A DNA stretch of 64,000 nt. Origin: Carbonactinospora thermoautotrophica (GTDB lineage Bacteria > Actinomycetota > Actinomycetes > Streptomycetales > Carbonactinosporaceae). The stretch lies in contig NZ_JYIJ01000017.1 of the NCBI RefSeq assembly GCF_001543895.1, positions 1 through 64,000 of the forward strand. The letters run 5' to 3'. The position numbers were made by a program, and so were the translations under genes. Shown here piece by piece: positions 1 to 10,400 of the stretch (positions are counted from its first letter, which is position 1; each line of letters starts with the position of its first letter). Under the pieces are notes generated by a model. The model did no database searches and was not told where the DNA came from. It worked only from the letters and a program-made list of their open reading frames with translations.

Positions 1-8
1 CCCGCAAT

Positions 9-43
9 CAAGAAAACCCACACCGCTGCCAGCGGTACGGGTT
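9..43 (-). terminator. Rho-independent terminator closing the eCIS operon
   Basis: Read on the minus strand, bases 43-31 pair with 27-15 to give a 13-bp stem with two G-U wobbles and a 3-base loop, followed by a T-rich tract (TTTTCTTG). It lies 34 bases past the stop of the DUF6519 gene, so that gene is probably the last of the operon. The T tract is on the minus-strand side only. Confidence 0.8.
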
Positions 44-76
44 AAATCGCAAGCTGAGCGGAGCTGGGGACGGCGG

Positions 77-1498
77 TCAGGTCTCCTGAGCGACGGGCAC
101 CGGGGCCGACTGGGCCTGAAACACGTACCGCAGGTCGTCCACCTGGATCTCGTTCTCGCCCTGGCTGTACACCCAGGCGAGCGGCGCGTAGTGGTACCGG
201 ACGCCGTCCGCCTCCCGCAGCATCGGCTCGCCGGCCTCGTTGACCGGCCACTCGACCGTGCCCCGGATGGTGCGGGCTGGGATGACCCAGTAGTCGCCGG
301 GCCGGTACCGCCCGCCGGGCTTGAACCACACCTGGACGCCGTCCTCCAGGTCGAGCCACACGCCCTCCTGCACCGGCAACGCCCCGCCGCGCGGCTTGGG
401 CGCGCCGGTCGGCGCGCGGTGATCCCAGCGGCGCAGGTACGGGTGACGCCGGGCGTCCTGGGCGACACCGGCTACCGGGACGCCGGACAGCCGGACCCGG
501 TGGCCGGGCAGGTCGACCTCCTCGACCTGGAGCAGCGGCGCGGGCTCGCCACGGACGGCGTACGCGTCGTCGACCACCTCGACCCAGTCGCCGACGTTCA
601 GGTCGAGCTTGTCGTCCCGGCCGAACGCGGCGAGCGTCGCCCACGCCTCCGCCAGCGAGGTGACCGGGAACACGACCGAGCCGTTCTCGCGCGACCACTT
701 GAAGGTCGCCTGCTCGCCCGGGCCTCCCGCGTGGATCTCGACGCGGTACAGCTGGTTCTCCGGACCCCGGTACCGCGACTCGGGGTGGATGATGCACGGG
801 TCGTCCTCGACCCGGGGCGGCCGGGCGGTGCGGGCGGCGAGCCGGCCGGTGGGTTCCTGGCCGGCCACCCACTCGGCGAACTTCGCGCGGGCCTGGTCCG
901 GGGAGCCGCCCTGCGGCAGGCCGAGGTCGGAGGCCGGCAGCGGCAGGACCTGCCAGGTCACCCTGGCCCGGGCCGCGGTGTCCGGCATGGCGTCGCCGAG
1001 CGCGGTCTCCCGGATCTCGGGGTCCTCGACCGCGGTGACCAGCCGCTCCCACACCTTCAGGTACACCAGGAACGGCAGCTCCGGCAGGTGGTCGGCCGGC
1101 CGCTCCGGGTCCCGGTACGCGTCGGGCTGGTCCCAGTACGTCCAGCCCTGCGGTGCCTGGTCGGCGGAGTCGGCGGCCTGCGGGCGCTCGGAGACGTACT
1201 CGCCGGGCGCGGGCCGGGTGGCCTCGCACAGGATGCCGGCCACGTAGTAGCGCCCGCCCCCGATGGTGAGGTCGTCGGGCTCGTGCGGCGCGACCCGGTA
1301 GCCGATCCGAAAGCCCGCCTCGTCCACCGGCCCGGCGTGCGGCCCGATCAGGTCCACGGTGAAGCGGCGCTGGCGGTACAGCTGGATCGCCACCTGCTCG
1401 TTGGCGTCGGCGTCGAGCTGGACCCGGCCCTGCTGCGCGAGGACCGCGGAGTACCGCTTGTCCGGCCGGAACGTGAGGCGAGAGAAGTCGCCGTGCAT
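77..1498 (-). CDS. DUF6519 domain protein, distal gene of the eCIS operon
   Basis: 473 residues. The N-terminus (MHGDFSRLTFRPDKRYSAV, then QQGRVQLDADANEQ) matches the DUF6519 family, recurrent in actinobacterial contractile-injection clusters and usually found beside beta-helix or tail-protein-I proteins. The function of the family is not established; a baseplate-periphery or fibre role is inferred from position. The ATG at 1498 is chosen because GAGGGGG precedes it at a normal distance. It starts 9 bases after the stop of the upstream baseplate gene and is followed by the operon terminator. I see no signal peptide or membrane segment, as expected for a cytoplasmically assembled particle component. 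Confidence 0.8.
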   Translation of the reverse strand: MHGDFSRLTFRPDKRYSAVLAQQGRVQLDADANEQVAIQLYRQRRFTVDLIGPHAGPVDEAGFRIGYRVAPHEPDDLTIGGGRYYVAGILCEATRPAPGEYVSERPQAADSADQAPQGWTYWDQPDAYRDPERPADHLPELPFLVYLKVWERLVTAVEDPEIRETALGDAMPDTAARARVTWQVLPLPASDLGLPQGGSPDQARAKFAEWVAGQEPTGRLAARTARPPRVEDDPCIIHPESRYRGPENQLYRVEIHAGGPGEQATFKWSRENGSVVFPVTSLAEAWATLAAFGRDDKLDLNVGDWVEVVDDAYAVRGEPAPLLQVEEVDLPGHRVRLSGVPVAGVAQDARRHPYLRRWDHRAPTGAPKPRGGALPVQEGVWLDLEDGVQVWFKPGGRYRPGDYWVIPARTIRGTVEWPVNEAGEPMLREADGVRYHYAPLAWVYSQGENEIQVDDLRYVFQAQSAPVPVAQET

Positions 1499-1507
1499 GG
1501 ATCCCCC

Positions 1508-3703
1508 TCAAGTGACGTAGATGATTCCGGCGTCCGTGCCGGCGGGCGAGAACTCCGCGAGCCGCGCGCGCAGGTTGTCCGCCCGCTGCGGCTGGAACAG
1601 GTCGTGCCAGGCGCCCAGCTCCGAACCGTCCGCGGCGCCGCGGGTGATCTCCGCCGCGCAGCCGGCGGCGAGCTGGCCGTAGGCAGGCGTGCCGTACCGG
1701 GTGCTGGTGAACAGCGGCCGTACCCGCTGGGCCTCCAGCTCGCGCAGGCGCGGCAGGTCGGCCGGGTCACGCCCGCGCAGCGCGGCGAGCGCGAGGTCGG
1801 GCTGGCAGTGGTACCGGCGCGGGGTGCGCGAGCCGGGCGGGACGTAGCAGAACCGCAGGCACCCGATCCCGCGCCGGGCGACGTGGACGCGGCCGGCGAA
1901 GATCGAGTCCTCGGCGATCCGGATGGCGTGCGCGTGCACTTCGCCGAGCACGGTGGTGCGGTACGCGTGCAGCACCGCGTGCGCGTGCCGGCAGTCGGGC
2001 GCGCTCAGCGCCTCCCGGTCCACGCCGGTCGCGTCCAGGATGCTGTCGGCGATGTGGATGGGCAACGGGTCGGTGCCCACCTCGTCGCCGATGACCAGGA
2101 TCGTGCCGAGGATGCTGCGTTCGATCCGCACGCAGGCGCTGGTGCGGTCCAGCACCAGGCTGGGCTCCTCGGGGAACCGGGCCGCGCAGTGCGGCTCCAG
2201 CGACCAGCCGGGCACGAGCGTGCAGTGCCGGAGCACGACCGCGCCGACCGGCCCGGTGACCTGCACGCCGCGTCCGGTGACGAGCAGCCCGTCCAGCACG
2301 ATCCGCGGCGGCTCCCCCTCGCCTGGGTTGCCGCGGATGTTCAGCGCGTCGGGCCGGTTGCTGTACCAGTCGAGCAGCCGGATCACCGGGCGCCGGCCCT
2401 CGGCGGCGCGCAACTCCAGGCGCTGGCCCGGGTCGAGCGCGAAGTCCAGCTGTTCCTGGTACGCGCCGTTGTCGGTGATCTCGATGACGCCGCTTCGGGC
2501 GCGATCGGCCTGCCACCGCTGGTACGCGTCCATGATCCGCTCGAATTCCTCGCCGGGCCCGACCCGGTACACCCGGGCGCCGCGCGGCGTGGCCGGCTCG
2601 CGCGGGTACTCCCCGCCGCCGGTGTCGTCGCTGAACGCGTGGTGGTACGTGACCCACACGCCGCGCCGGGGCGCGCAGCGGGCGCCGAACGCGATCCGGC
2701 CGAGCACCGGGTCGACGGCCACCTGGTCGCGCCGCGGCCGGTACGCCCAGCCGGTCAGGTCGGCGACCACGACGCTGGCCGGCGGGACCGGCTCGGCCTG
2801 GCCGTCCCGCCAGATCGCGAAGCTCTTGCCCGGGCCGTAGTAGTCGGCGAGCCGGTCCCGCAGCTGCCGGCGCCGGATGAACGCCGGCACGTTGTCGATG
2901 GCGGCGATGGGGGACGGCTCGGGCACGGGCTTGGTCACCAGCGGGGTGTCGTTGCCGAGGATCGAGAAGGTGTACAGGTTCCGGGCCCGGTCGACGCAGT
3001 ACGCCGGGGCCCCGGTGACCGGGTAGGGCTTGAGCCGCCACACGAACACGCCCACGCCGGGCGGGTGGTAGCGGCCCTGCCGCCGCGGCGCCGTGACGCG
3101 CGGCACCTCGGCCAGGTGCGCCAGCCCGTCGAACGGGGTGCCGGCCAGGTCGAGCGCGGCTCGGTCGCGCACGTCCACCAGCCGGGCGCGTCCGAGCCGG
3201 GTGCGCCGCAGCGCGGCCGCCTCGCTCCCCCCGTACCGGCGCACGTCCTGGGCGGCGGCGAGCAGCCGGGAGAACTCCACCGCCCGCGCCGGCCAGTCGG
3301 CGACCGTGGCGGCGAGCTGCTCCAGCAGCGCGAGCGTGCCCTTGCGGCGGCGGTTGGCGACGGTGTCGGCCACGTCGCGGCGTGGGGCGAGCCAGGCCGC
3401 GAGCCGCCGGGCGGCCTCGCCGCCGGCGGCGCCGTTGGACAGGGCCTCCTCGTACCCGGGCAGCGTCCGGTACCCGACCAGGTCGCCGAGGTAGGGGACC
3501 ACCCAGTCGGCGCAGGTCTCGATGAACCAGTCGTCGTACAGCTGCTCGACGTCGGCCTGCACCAGGTCGAGCTGTTCGGCGATCACCGCGAGCAGCGCCC
3601 GCAGCGGCCCGCCCGTCTCGGCGTCACGCATCCGGTGCCACTGGGGCAGCAGCTCCAGCAGGCGGTCCGGATCCCGCCCCGGGCCCTCGGTTCGTTCGGT
3701 CAC
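1508..3703 (-). CDS. eCIS tail protein with gpI-like N-terminus and beta-helix region
   Basis: 731 residues. The first ~130 (RLLELLPQWHRMRDAE, then YDDWFIETCADWVVPYLGDLVG) have the look of phage P2 tail protein I and its eCIS counterparts, which sit at the baseplate edge. The C-terminal half, about residues 390-640, has repeated short beta-strand and turn segments (IVLDGLLVTGRGVQVTG, then VVLRHCTLVPGWSL) as in right-handed beta-helix proteins. This suggests a fibre-like or receptor-contacting element. The GTG start overlaps the stop of the upstream J-type baseplate gene (GTGA), implying translational coupling. The N-terminal assignment is more secure than the beta-helix inference. Confidence 0.75.
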   Translation of the reverse strand: MTERTEGPGRDPDRLLELLPQWHRMRDAETGGPLRALLAVIAEQLDLVQADVEQLYDDWFIETCADWVVPYLGDLVGYRTLPGYEEALSNGAAGGEAARRLAAWLAPRRDVADTVANRRRKGTLALLEQLAATVADWPARAVEFSRLLAAAQDVRRYGGSEAAALRRTRLGRARLVDVRDRAALDLAGTPFDGLAHLAEVPRVTAPRRQGRYHPPGVGVFVWRLKPYPVTGAPAYCVDRARNLYTFSILGNDTPLVTKPVPEPSPIAAIDNVPAFIRRRQLRDRLADYYGPGKSFAIWRDGQAEPVPPASVVVADLTGWAYRPRRDQVAVDPVLGRIAFGARCAPRRGVWVTYHHAFSDDTGGGEYPREPATPRGARVYRVGPGEEFERIMDAYQRWQADRARSGVIEITDNGAYQEQLDFALDPGQRLELRAAEGRRPVIRLLDWYSNRPDALNIRGNPGEGEPPRIVLDGLLVTGRGVQVTGPVGAVVLRHCTLVPGWSLEPHCAARFPEEPSLVLDRTSACVRIERSILGTILVIGDEVGTDPLPIHIADSILDATGVDREALSAPDCRHAHAVLHAYRTTVLGEVHAHAIRIAEDSIFAGRVHVARRGIGCLRFCYVPPGSRTPRRYHCQPDLALAALRGRDPADLPRLRELEAQRVRPLFTSTRYGTPAYGQLAAGCAAEITRGAADGSELGAWHDLFQPQRADNLRARLAEFSPAGTDAGIIYVT

Positions 3704-6700
3704 GACCGGACCTCCTTGAGGATCAGCGTGTCCGGCACGGCCGGGGACAGCAGCACGAGCTGCGCCGGCCGGATGCCGCGGAACACCACCACCGACGCAC
3801 CGGGCGGCAGCGGGTTGGTGTCGGTGATGTCGGGGTTCAGCCGCAGCAGCTCGGCGACGGAGACGCCGTACCGCGCGGCGATCCGGGTGAGGGTCTCCCG
3901 GGCCTGCACGGTGTGACGCCGCACGTCGTACTCGGCGAGCCGCGCCGGCACCACCGGCTGGGGCCGCTGGAACCGCTCGACCAGCCGCTCCAGGTCGGCC
4001 GGGGTGAGGTCGCCCGCCACCCCGGCGAACACGTCGACGTCCACGTACTCCACGCCGGGCACGGCCTGGGCGGCGGCGAGCACCTCGGACAGGTACGCGG
4101 GCTGGCCCAGGTCGCGCCGGGCGAACCCGAGCCGGTCCAGCAGGGCCTGCCGTACCGCGGGCTCGACCAGGTCCCAGGAGTGGTCGGGGTGCACCTTGAT
4201 GCTGGCGGCGACGACGAGCAGGACCAGCTCGCGGACCGCGACCTCGACCGGAAGCGACGGGTCACCGTGCGTGGCGAGCGACGTGCGCAAGGTGCGGACG
4301 ATGTCGGAGTCCTCGGTGAGCGGGATGTCGTCGACCCCGGCCACGGTGACGTGCACCAGCTCCCGCACGCCGTCGAAGACCCGCCGGGCGCTGGCCCGGC
4401 CGATCCCGGCCCGGCTGCGGGCGAAGTCCGCGTAGTCGGGCACGCCCACCAGCCGGTCCAGAGCGGTGACCGCGAGCGGGATGCCGCGCCGGGCGAGGCT
4501 GGCGTCGTCGGCGTCCGCGCCGCCTCCGGCCGGCAGCGGGTTGGTCACCGCCGACACCCCCAGCGGCCGGGTGGTGAGCTGGGTGACCTGGCCGGCCTTG
4601 ACGTTGCCGGGCTTGCCCAGCCCGACCCGGTACCGGGCGCGCACGTTCTCGTGCCCGGTCGGCAGCCGCGCGCCGTGCACGCCGTCGCCGAACGTGACCG
4701 TGGTGCGGCCGTCCTCGGCCGCACCGGTGACGTACACGCGCTCGTCCGGGCCGCGCCCGGCCAGGCTGTCCACCTCGCGCCAGCGCACCCCGTCCACCCG
4801 GATCTCCAGGGTGCTGGCCGCACCCGGCGGGGTGTCGGCGGCGAGCCAGGTGAGCGGCCCCTGCCAGAGGGTGAACGTCTGGTTGGCCTGGCCCGCGTCG
4901 CCGCTGCCGATCGGCTCGTCGCGGGTCGCGCCGTGGGTGGCGCGCACCACGTTGCCCCAGATCCGCACGGTGTCGCGCCGGTAGGAGTACGCCAGGTCGG
5001 TGGCGAGGATGATCGTGGTGTGCACGGCGTCGCCGGGCAGGTTCGGCGCCACCGCCTGCGCCACCCCGGCGATCATGGCCAGCTCCGCGCCCTGGACCCC
5101 AGCCGTGCCCGGGATGTCGGTGCGCTCGCCGGTGACGACGATCCACCGGCCGGGCGTCAGCCCGTCGTACAGGTCGGCCAGCTCGATCCGCCGGCCGCGC
5201 ACGTCCTCGGTGACCGGTTCGGTGGCCGGCTCCAGCGGCTCGCCGCGCGCGTACACGGTGGCGTCGCGGATGTGGGCGAGCAGGGTGTCGGAGTCGTCCA
5301 GCCACGGGTCGGCCAGGGTCAGCTCGCTGACCTTGCCGGTGATGCCGAAGTCCGCGCGGGACACCACGCGCACCCCGGTCACCCGGGTGATCACCTCGCG
5401 CAGCCGCCGGTCGCCCGGGACGTTCGGGTCCACGCCCTTGCGCGGGCGCTGGATCACGACCCAGCTGCCCGGCGCGATGCCGTCGTACACGGCGTCCAGC
5501 GCGATCACGTGCTTCGACAACGGCTGGCCCGGGGACACGAAGACGATCTCGACGTCCTCGCCGGTGGCCGTGCTCTCCCGGCCCACCTCCAGGGAGAGGT
5601 CACCGTGCTCGCCGGACCTCCGGTCGCCGGGGCGGAGCCAGAACTCCCGGGTGTCGCCGTTCGCCACGGTGACGTGGATCTCGCCGTCGTGCTCGCCGCC
5701 GGAGTGCCGCTGGGAGACGAACACCGTGCGCTCGGGCAGATCGGCCTCGAACTCCACGCGCACGCCCGGCTCGGCAGGCGGCGCCGCGGTGCCCGAGTTC
5801 TCCGGCGGGCGGACGGCGGTGAGCCGCACCGATCCGGAGCCGAACCCGAGCTGGACGGCGCCCTCGGACGGCAGGAGCACGCCGTGGGTCACCTGGGAGC
5901 CACCCTCGACGTAGGTGAACACCGCCCGCTGCATGCCGGACAGCTCGCCGGTGGTGTACTCCACGCGCAGGCCGAGCAGCTTGTTGCCGGTCAGCGGCCA
6001 GTCCACGTACCCGGTGACCCGACCGTCGCGGTCATGGACCGGCTGCGGCGGCGCGGTAGCCCCGAACGGGGTGGCGGCCACCCGCATCACCTGCAGGTCG
6101 CGCAGGGCGAGCGGCGCGGTCAGGTGGACCCGCCGCCACGCCTGGTACAGGCCGTCGCGCAGCCTGGGGTCGAGCGCGGCCAGCAGTTGGGCGCCGAGGT
6201 CGGAGCCGCCGGCGAACAGCGCGTCCGGGTCGCGGATCAGGTCACGGGAGCTGCCGGGCGGACGGCTCGGGGCCTTGCGCAGCGCGGCGAGCAGGGCGCC
6301 GAGGCCGAGGATCGCCGGGTTGCGCGGCTCATCCGGGCATTTCTCCCCGTCCCCGTCGCCGGCCGCCAGCCCCAGCGCGTGGTACAGGGTCCCCTCACCC
6401 GGCTGCGGGCACTCCTCCGGCAGCGGCGGCTCCAGCGCCCGCGCCTTGTCCCGCAGCGGGACCAGCGCCGCCTCGACCGCGCCGAACCAGGCGAGCACCC
6501 GCTCGTACGGGGCGGCCAGCTCCTTCGCCTCGACCAGCCGCTCCAGCACGTGGGCGAGCTCGTCGGCGAACTCGGTCGCGGTGTCGAGCGCGGGCAGCCG
6601 GTCCAGCAGCCGCGCGCGGAGCACGTCGGCGGCGAACCGGCCGGCGATCCTGCTTCCCCTGGGGAACCCCTCGCCCCCCAGCAGCCCCTTCAGCGTCTCC

Positions 6701-7455
6701 TCGAGGGTCTTCTTCAGGTCGGCGAGCGAGGCCACCTCCCGGGGCAGCTCGACGACCGTGACGTCGTGCTGCCGGTCCACGCGCACCGCGTGGACCGGCA
6801 GCAGCGTGCGCATCCGGGGGTCGGCGCTCTGCTCGGCGCTGAACACGAACAGCAGCTGGTCGCTGGGCTTGAGGTTGGTCGCCGTGCCCGCCAGGTGCAG
6901 CTCGGCGCGACCGGCGAGGACGTCCGGCGTGAGCTGGTACGGCCGGCGGGTGAGCACCTTGAGTTCGTTCCACGACCAGCGAGCCGGCAGCTCGTCCGCG
7001 GTCTCGAACGCCTGCGGCGCCTCGCCGGGCGCGGGCACGCTCTGCGCGCGGGCCCCGCGCGGGATCACCACCCGCGCGTCCACGCCGGGCCGGGGATCCT
7101 TGTCGAGCGTGTACGCAAGGTACGTGCCGGCCGCCACCCCCGGGCGCGGGCGGTACCCGACGAGCCGGCCCAGCAGCTCCAGCGACCGCTGCTCGGTGGC
7201 GGTGCGCAGGTAGCCCTCCTCGGCGATCCGCTCGGTGTAGAAGGTGAGCAGGTCGGCGAGGACCGCCGCGGCGTCGAGCAGCGCGATCGCCGGGTCGTCG
7301 GGCGTGCGCACGGTGAGATCGCGCAGCGCCGGGTACGCCGGGCTGGACAACCGGGCCAGCATCGCGGCCAGGAACTCCCCGTGCGTGCCCGCGTTGAACA
7401 CCTCGGATGCGGCCGCCTCGGTCCCGCGGCAGCACCCGCACTTGCGGCCCGTCAT
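3700..7455 (-). CDS. Putative eCIS baseplate assembly protein (J-type) with C-terminal LysM
   Basis: 1251 residues. It belongs to the 'putative baseplate assembly protein' family (TIGR02243-like, Afp11/Afp12 relatives). The N-terminus carries DPAIALLDAAAVLADLLTFYTERIAEEGYL; the C-terminal third (LTTRPLGVSAVTNPLPAGGG and DRLVGVPDYADFARSRAG) is the baseplate-J region that forms the wedge ring. About residues 1175-1230 read as a LysM domain (QARETLTRIAARYGVSVAEL, then LNPDITD). This is unusual here and may clamp a neighbouring hub or wedge part. A Cys-rich start (KCGCC) is also seen. The ATG at 7455 lies 33 bases after the previous stop. It is the second of two consecutive J-like genes, probably two different wedge subunits. 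Confidence 0.85.
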   Translation of the reverse strand: MTGRKCGCCRGTEAAASEVFNAGTHGEFLAAMLARLSSPAYPALRDLTVRTPDDPAIALLDAAAVLADLLTFYTERIAEEGYLRTATEQRSLELLGRLVGYRPRPGVAAGTYLAYTLDKDPRPGVDARVVIPRGARAQSVPAPGEAPQAFETADELPARWSWNELKVLTRRPYQLTPDVLAGRAELHLAGTATNLKPSDQLLFVFSAEQSADPRMRTLLPVHAVRVDRQHDVTVVELPREVASLADLKKTLEETLKGLLGGEGFPRGSRIAGRFAADVLRARLLDRLPALDTATEFADELAHVLERLVEAKELAAPYERVLAWFGAVEAALVPLRDKARALEPPLPEECPQPGEGTLYHALGLAAGDGDGEKCPDEPRNPAILGLGALLAALRKAPSRPPGSSRDLIRDPDALFAGGSDLGAQLLAALDPRLRDGLYQAWRRVHLTAPLALRDLQVMRVAATPFGATAPPQPVHDRDGRVTGYVDWPLTGNKLLGLRVEYTTGELSGMQRAVFTYVEGGSQVTHGVLLPSEGAVQLGFGSGSVRLTAVRPPENSGTAAPPAEPGVRVEFEADLPERTVFVSQRHSGGEHDGEIHVTVANGDTREFWLRPGDRRSGEHGDLSLEVGRESTATGEDVEIVFVSPGQPLSKHVIALDAVYDGIAPGSWVVIQRPRKGVDPNVPGDRRLREVITRVTGVRVVSRADFGITGKVSELTLADPWLDDSDTLLAHIRDATVYARGEPLEPATEPVTEDVRGRRIELADLYDGLTPGRWIVVTGERTDIPGTAGVQGAELAMIAGVAQAVAPNLPGDAVHTTIILATDLAYSYRRDTVRIWGNVVRATHGATRDEPIGSGDAGQANQTFTLWQGPLTWLAADTPPGAASTLEIRVDGVRWREVDSLAGRGPDERVYVTGAAEDGRTTVTFGDGVHGARLPTGHENVRARYRVGLGKPGNVKAGQVTQLTTRPLGVSAVTNPLPAGGGADADDASLARRGIPLAVTALDRLVGVPDYADFARSRAGIGRASARRVFDGVRELVHVTVAGVDDIPLTEDSDIVRTLRTSLATHGDPSLPVEVAVRELVLLVVAASIKVHPDHSWDLVEPAVRQALLDRLGFARRDLGQPAYLSEVLAAAQAVPGVEYVDVDVFAGVAGDLTPADLERLVERFQRPQPVVPARLAEYDVRRHTVQARETLTRIAARYGVSVAELLRLNPDITDTNPLPPGASVVVFRGIRPAQLVLLSPAVPDTLILKEVRS

Positions 7456-7488
7456 CGGGCACCTCCCCTGTCTGATGGGCTCCCCCGG

Positions 7489-10400
7489 TCACCGCGTCAC
7501 GACCAGCGCGAGGCGGCCGTTCTCGGGCCGGTCCGGGTCGTTGTCGCACTGGGCGACCTCCAGCGGGCCCAGCCGCAGCAGGCCGGTCTGGAGCGCGTCG
7601 GAGTCCGGGCCGAACAACCGGCGCAGCCGGGTCACCCGGGCGCTCAGCACCCCGGGCACGGCCGCCGCGGCGGCGACCAGGCGGCTGAGGCGCACCGGCT
7701 CGCCGAAGCTCACCACGTCCGGGTGGAAGAAACCGGGCCGGCCGTCGGCCAGGGTGCGGCTGCCCAGCACCCGGCGCAGCGCGTCCAGCACGTGGCCGCG
7801 CTGGTGACCGGGCGCGACGCACACCGCCAGCTCGATGTCGAGGGGCACCAGCAGGGCCGGGCCGACGACCAGGTCGTGGCCGATCCGGCGGTACCGCTCC
7901 AGGGCGTTGGCGACGGCGTCGAGCAGCAGCGGGTCGGCCGTGGCCGCGCCGAGCGGGTCGACCGCCACGTGCACCTCCTGGCCGCGGCCGGTCCACCGGA
8001 TCTCGGCGGCGGCCCGCTGCACGCCCGGCACCCGCGCGGCCAGCTCGGCGTAGTCGCCCGCGGTGACCGCGCGCAGCCGGGTGCGCTTCAAGGCGAGCGG
8101 GGCGAGCTGACGCACCTGGTCGAGCGGCTCGGGGTCGGTGCCGCCGGCGGCCGGGAGCGGGTTGCGCACCCGGGTGACGCCGGCCTGGACGCCGTGGCGG
8201 AGCACCAGGTGGTTGATGGTGTCGGCGCCCACGTTGCCGGCCGTGCCGTTGCCGACCCGGTAGGTGACGGCGATCCGACTGCCGGCCGGGGGCGGTGCGC
8301 CGTGGCGGCCGTCGCCGAACCGCAGCGCGAGCCGTCCGGCCGCGCCGTCCTCGACCTCGCCCACCACATGCCGGTCCCGGGGCCCGCTGCCGAGCAGGTC
8401 CCGGCGCGGCGTCCAGGCCGGCGGCTCGGGGCTCTGCGGCTCCAGCTGGGTGACGGTGACCGCGGGCAGCGCGGCGCGCGGGTCCTGGCGCAGCGCGGCG
8501 CTGGCCGGGCCGGCGAGCACCGGGTCCTCCGGGTGCAGCCCGGCCGCGTACCGGTCGCCCCACGACTGGGCGATCTCCCAGACCACGTCCGCGTCGAGCA
8601 CGGTGCCGGCCTGGGCGCGCGCGGTGAGCACCGCGAGGCGGCGCAGCTTGGCGGCGAGCAGCCGCTCGCGCCGGGCGAGCAGCTCGCGCAGCGCCCCGGC
8701 TGACCGCTCCCCCGCCAGCGCCGCCGCGCCGAACAGCGTGGTCAGCTCGGCCACCTGGTCGCGGGTGAGCGCGGTCCCGCCCTCGACCTGCCGCCACAGC
8801 TGCTCCAGCCGGGCGCGGACCTGTTCGGGGATGCCGGCCAGCAGCCTCGCCTGCCCGGCGGCGACGCGCACGGGGTACACCTCGCACTGGGTGACCGGCG
8901 CGTGCCGCAGGACCGGCCGGAACCGCTGCCGCACGCGCGGGTAGGTGACCTGGGCGAGCAGCGTCTCCAGCGCGGCCGCCTGGTCCGCCGCGGCGGCCGG
9001 GGCGACCGCCTCGGCGTACTCAGTGGCGTGTCCGGTCCCGGCCGGTTCGAGGACGACCGTGAGCCCGGCGCGGGTGACGGCGTCCTCGCCGAGGAGCGCG
9101 CGCAGCGCCCGGACCTGCTCGACGGTCAGGCGCTCGCCGCGCCGGGCCTGGGCGAGCCGGTCCTGGATCTCGGCGGCCGGGGCGCTGGCCTCGGCCCGGT
9201 CCGGGCAACCGCATCCGGGCGGCCGCGGCACCTCGACCGGCTCGGGCGGCGCCGCGAAGGTCTCGGGCATGTCCGTGCCGCGCCCGTGGTCGGCCAGCAC
9301 CACGTTGCCGCGCGCCACGCTCACCTCGCCGAGCGGCCGGCAGTCCGGGCCGCCCCGGGCGCGGACGCAGACCGGGAAGGCGAGCGCGTCCGCCGGGTCC
9401 CAGGTCACCTCGAGCACCGGCTGGTCGTACAGCTCGTCCACGGCCGGGGTGACCGAGGTGAGCCGCACGGCCTGCCGGTGGGCGGGGTCGGCGTCGGCGG
9501 GCGAGCCGGTTTCGCGCCCCAGCACCTCCTCGATGACGATCACGTCGCCGGGCTTGAGCCGGAGCTTCCGGCCCCGGGCCCCCGAGCCGGCGGCCCCGGG
9601 GCCGGCGGCCGGCTCGGCCCACTCGTCGCGCAGCGTGGCCGAGGTGGCGCCCTCGGGCAGGAAGCCCTCCTCCTCCCCCCAGGTCCAGAAGGGAATCCGG
9701 TTGTGCTCCGGGTACAGGGTGAGGTCGCCGCCGCCGACCGGCTCGAACACCTCGCACGTGGCCGCGTGCGGCAGCCGCGCCAGGTCCTCCTCGGAGAGCA
9801 CCGGGCCGAGGTCGGGCCGCTCACGCGGATCGAGCCGGCCCACGTCGATCGCGGCGAACCGGAAGCCGCCCCGCTCCAGGGTGACCCGCCGGTCGGCCTC
9901 TAAGACGATCCATGCCCGGGCGTTGCACCCGTCGTGCATCGCGTAGTCCACCAGCCGCACGTGCCGGCGCACCGAGACGCGGCGGCGGGCCGTGTCCAGG
10001 TACGCCTCGGTGGCGACCGCGTCCTGGTGGTAGCTGATCTGGTCGCCGACGTACGCGAGCAGCTCGACCAGGGTCACGCCCAGGTCGGGCACGTGCCGTT
10101 CCACCCAGTCCGGCGCGGTGAGCGTCATCCGGTCCAGCAGCAGCCGGCGCAGGCTCGCGTAGTCCCGGGCCAGGTAGTCGATGACCGGCTGGGGGCGGGT
10201 TTTCGGCGGGTGGGGCTCGGCGGTCTGGCAGTCGAACTCGCTCGGGCACGCCGGGCGGAATTCGAAATCCGCCGCGTGGTACCGCGGGTCGAACCCTCGA
10301 CGCGGCTCGGTGCCCGGCCGGCCGTACGCGTCCGGCTCCACCACGCGCAGCCGGTACGTCGAGGTGTCCCCCGCCTTGTCGAGCGTCACGTGCACGCGGT

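Noticed and set aside
191-3916. A 1241-residue plus-strand open frame antisense to the eCIS tail genes.
   Set aside because: It is composed of Arg/Pro/Gly/Asp-rich sequence with no domain, and the minus strand carries clear families. Long antisense frames are usual at this GC content.
3913-8703. A 1596-residue plus-strand open frame.
   Set aside because: Antisense shadow of the two J-type baseplate genes, with no recognisable motif.
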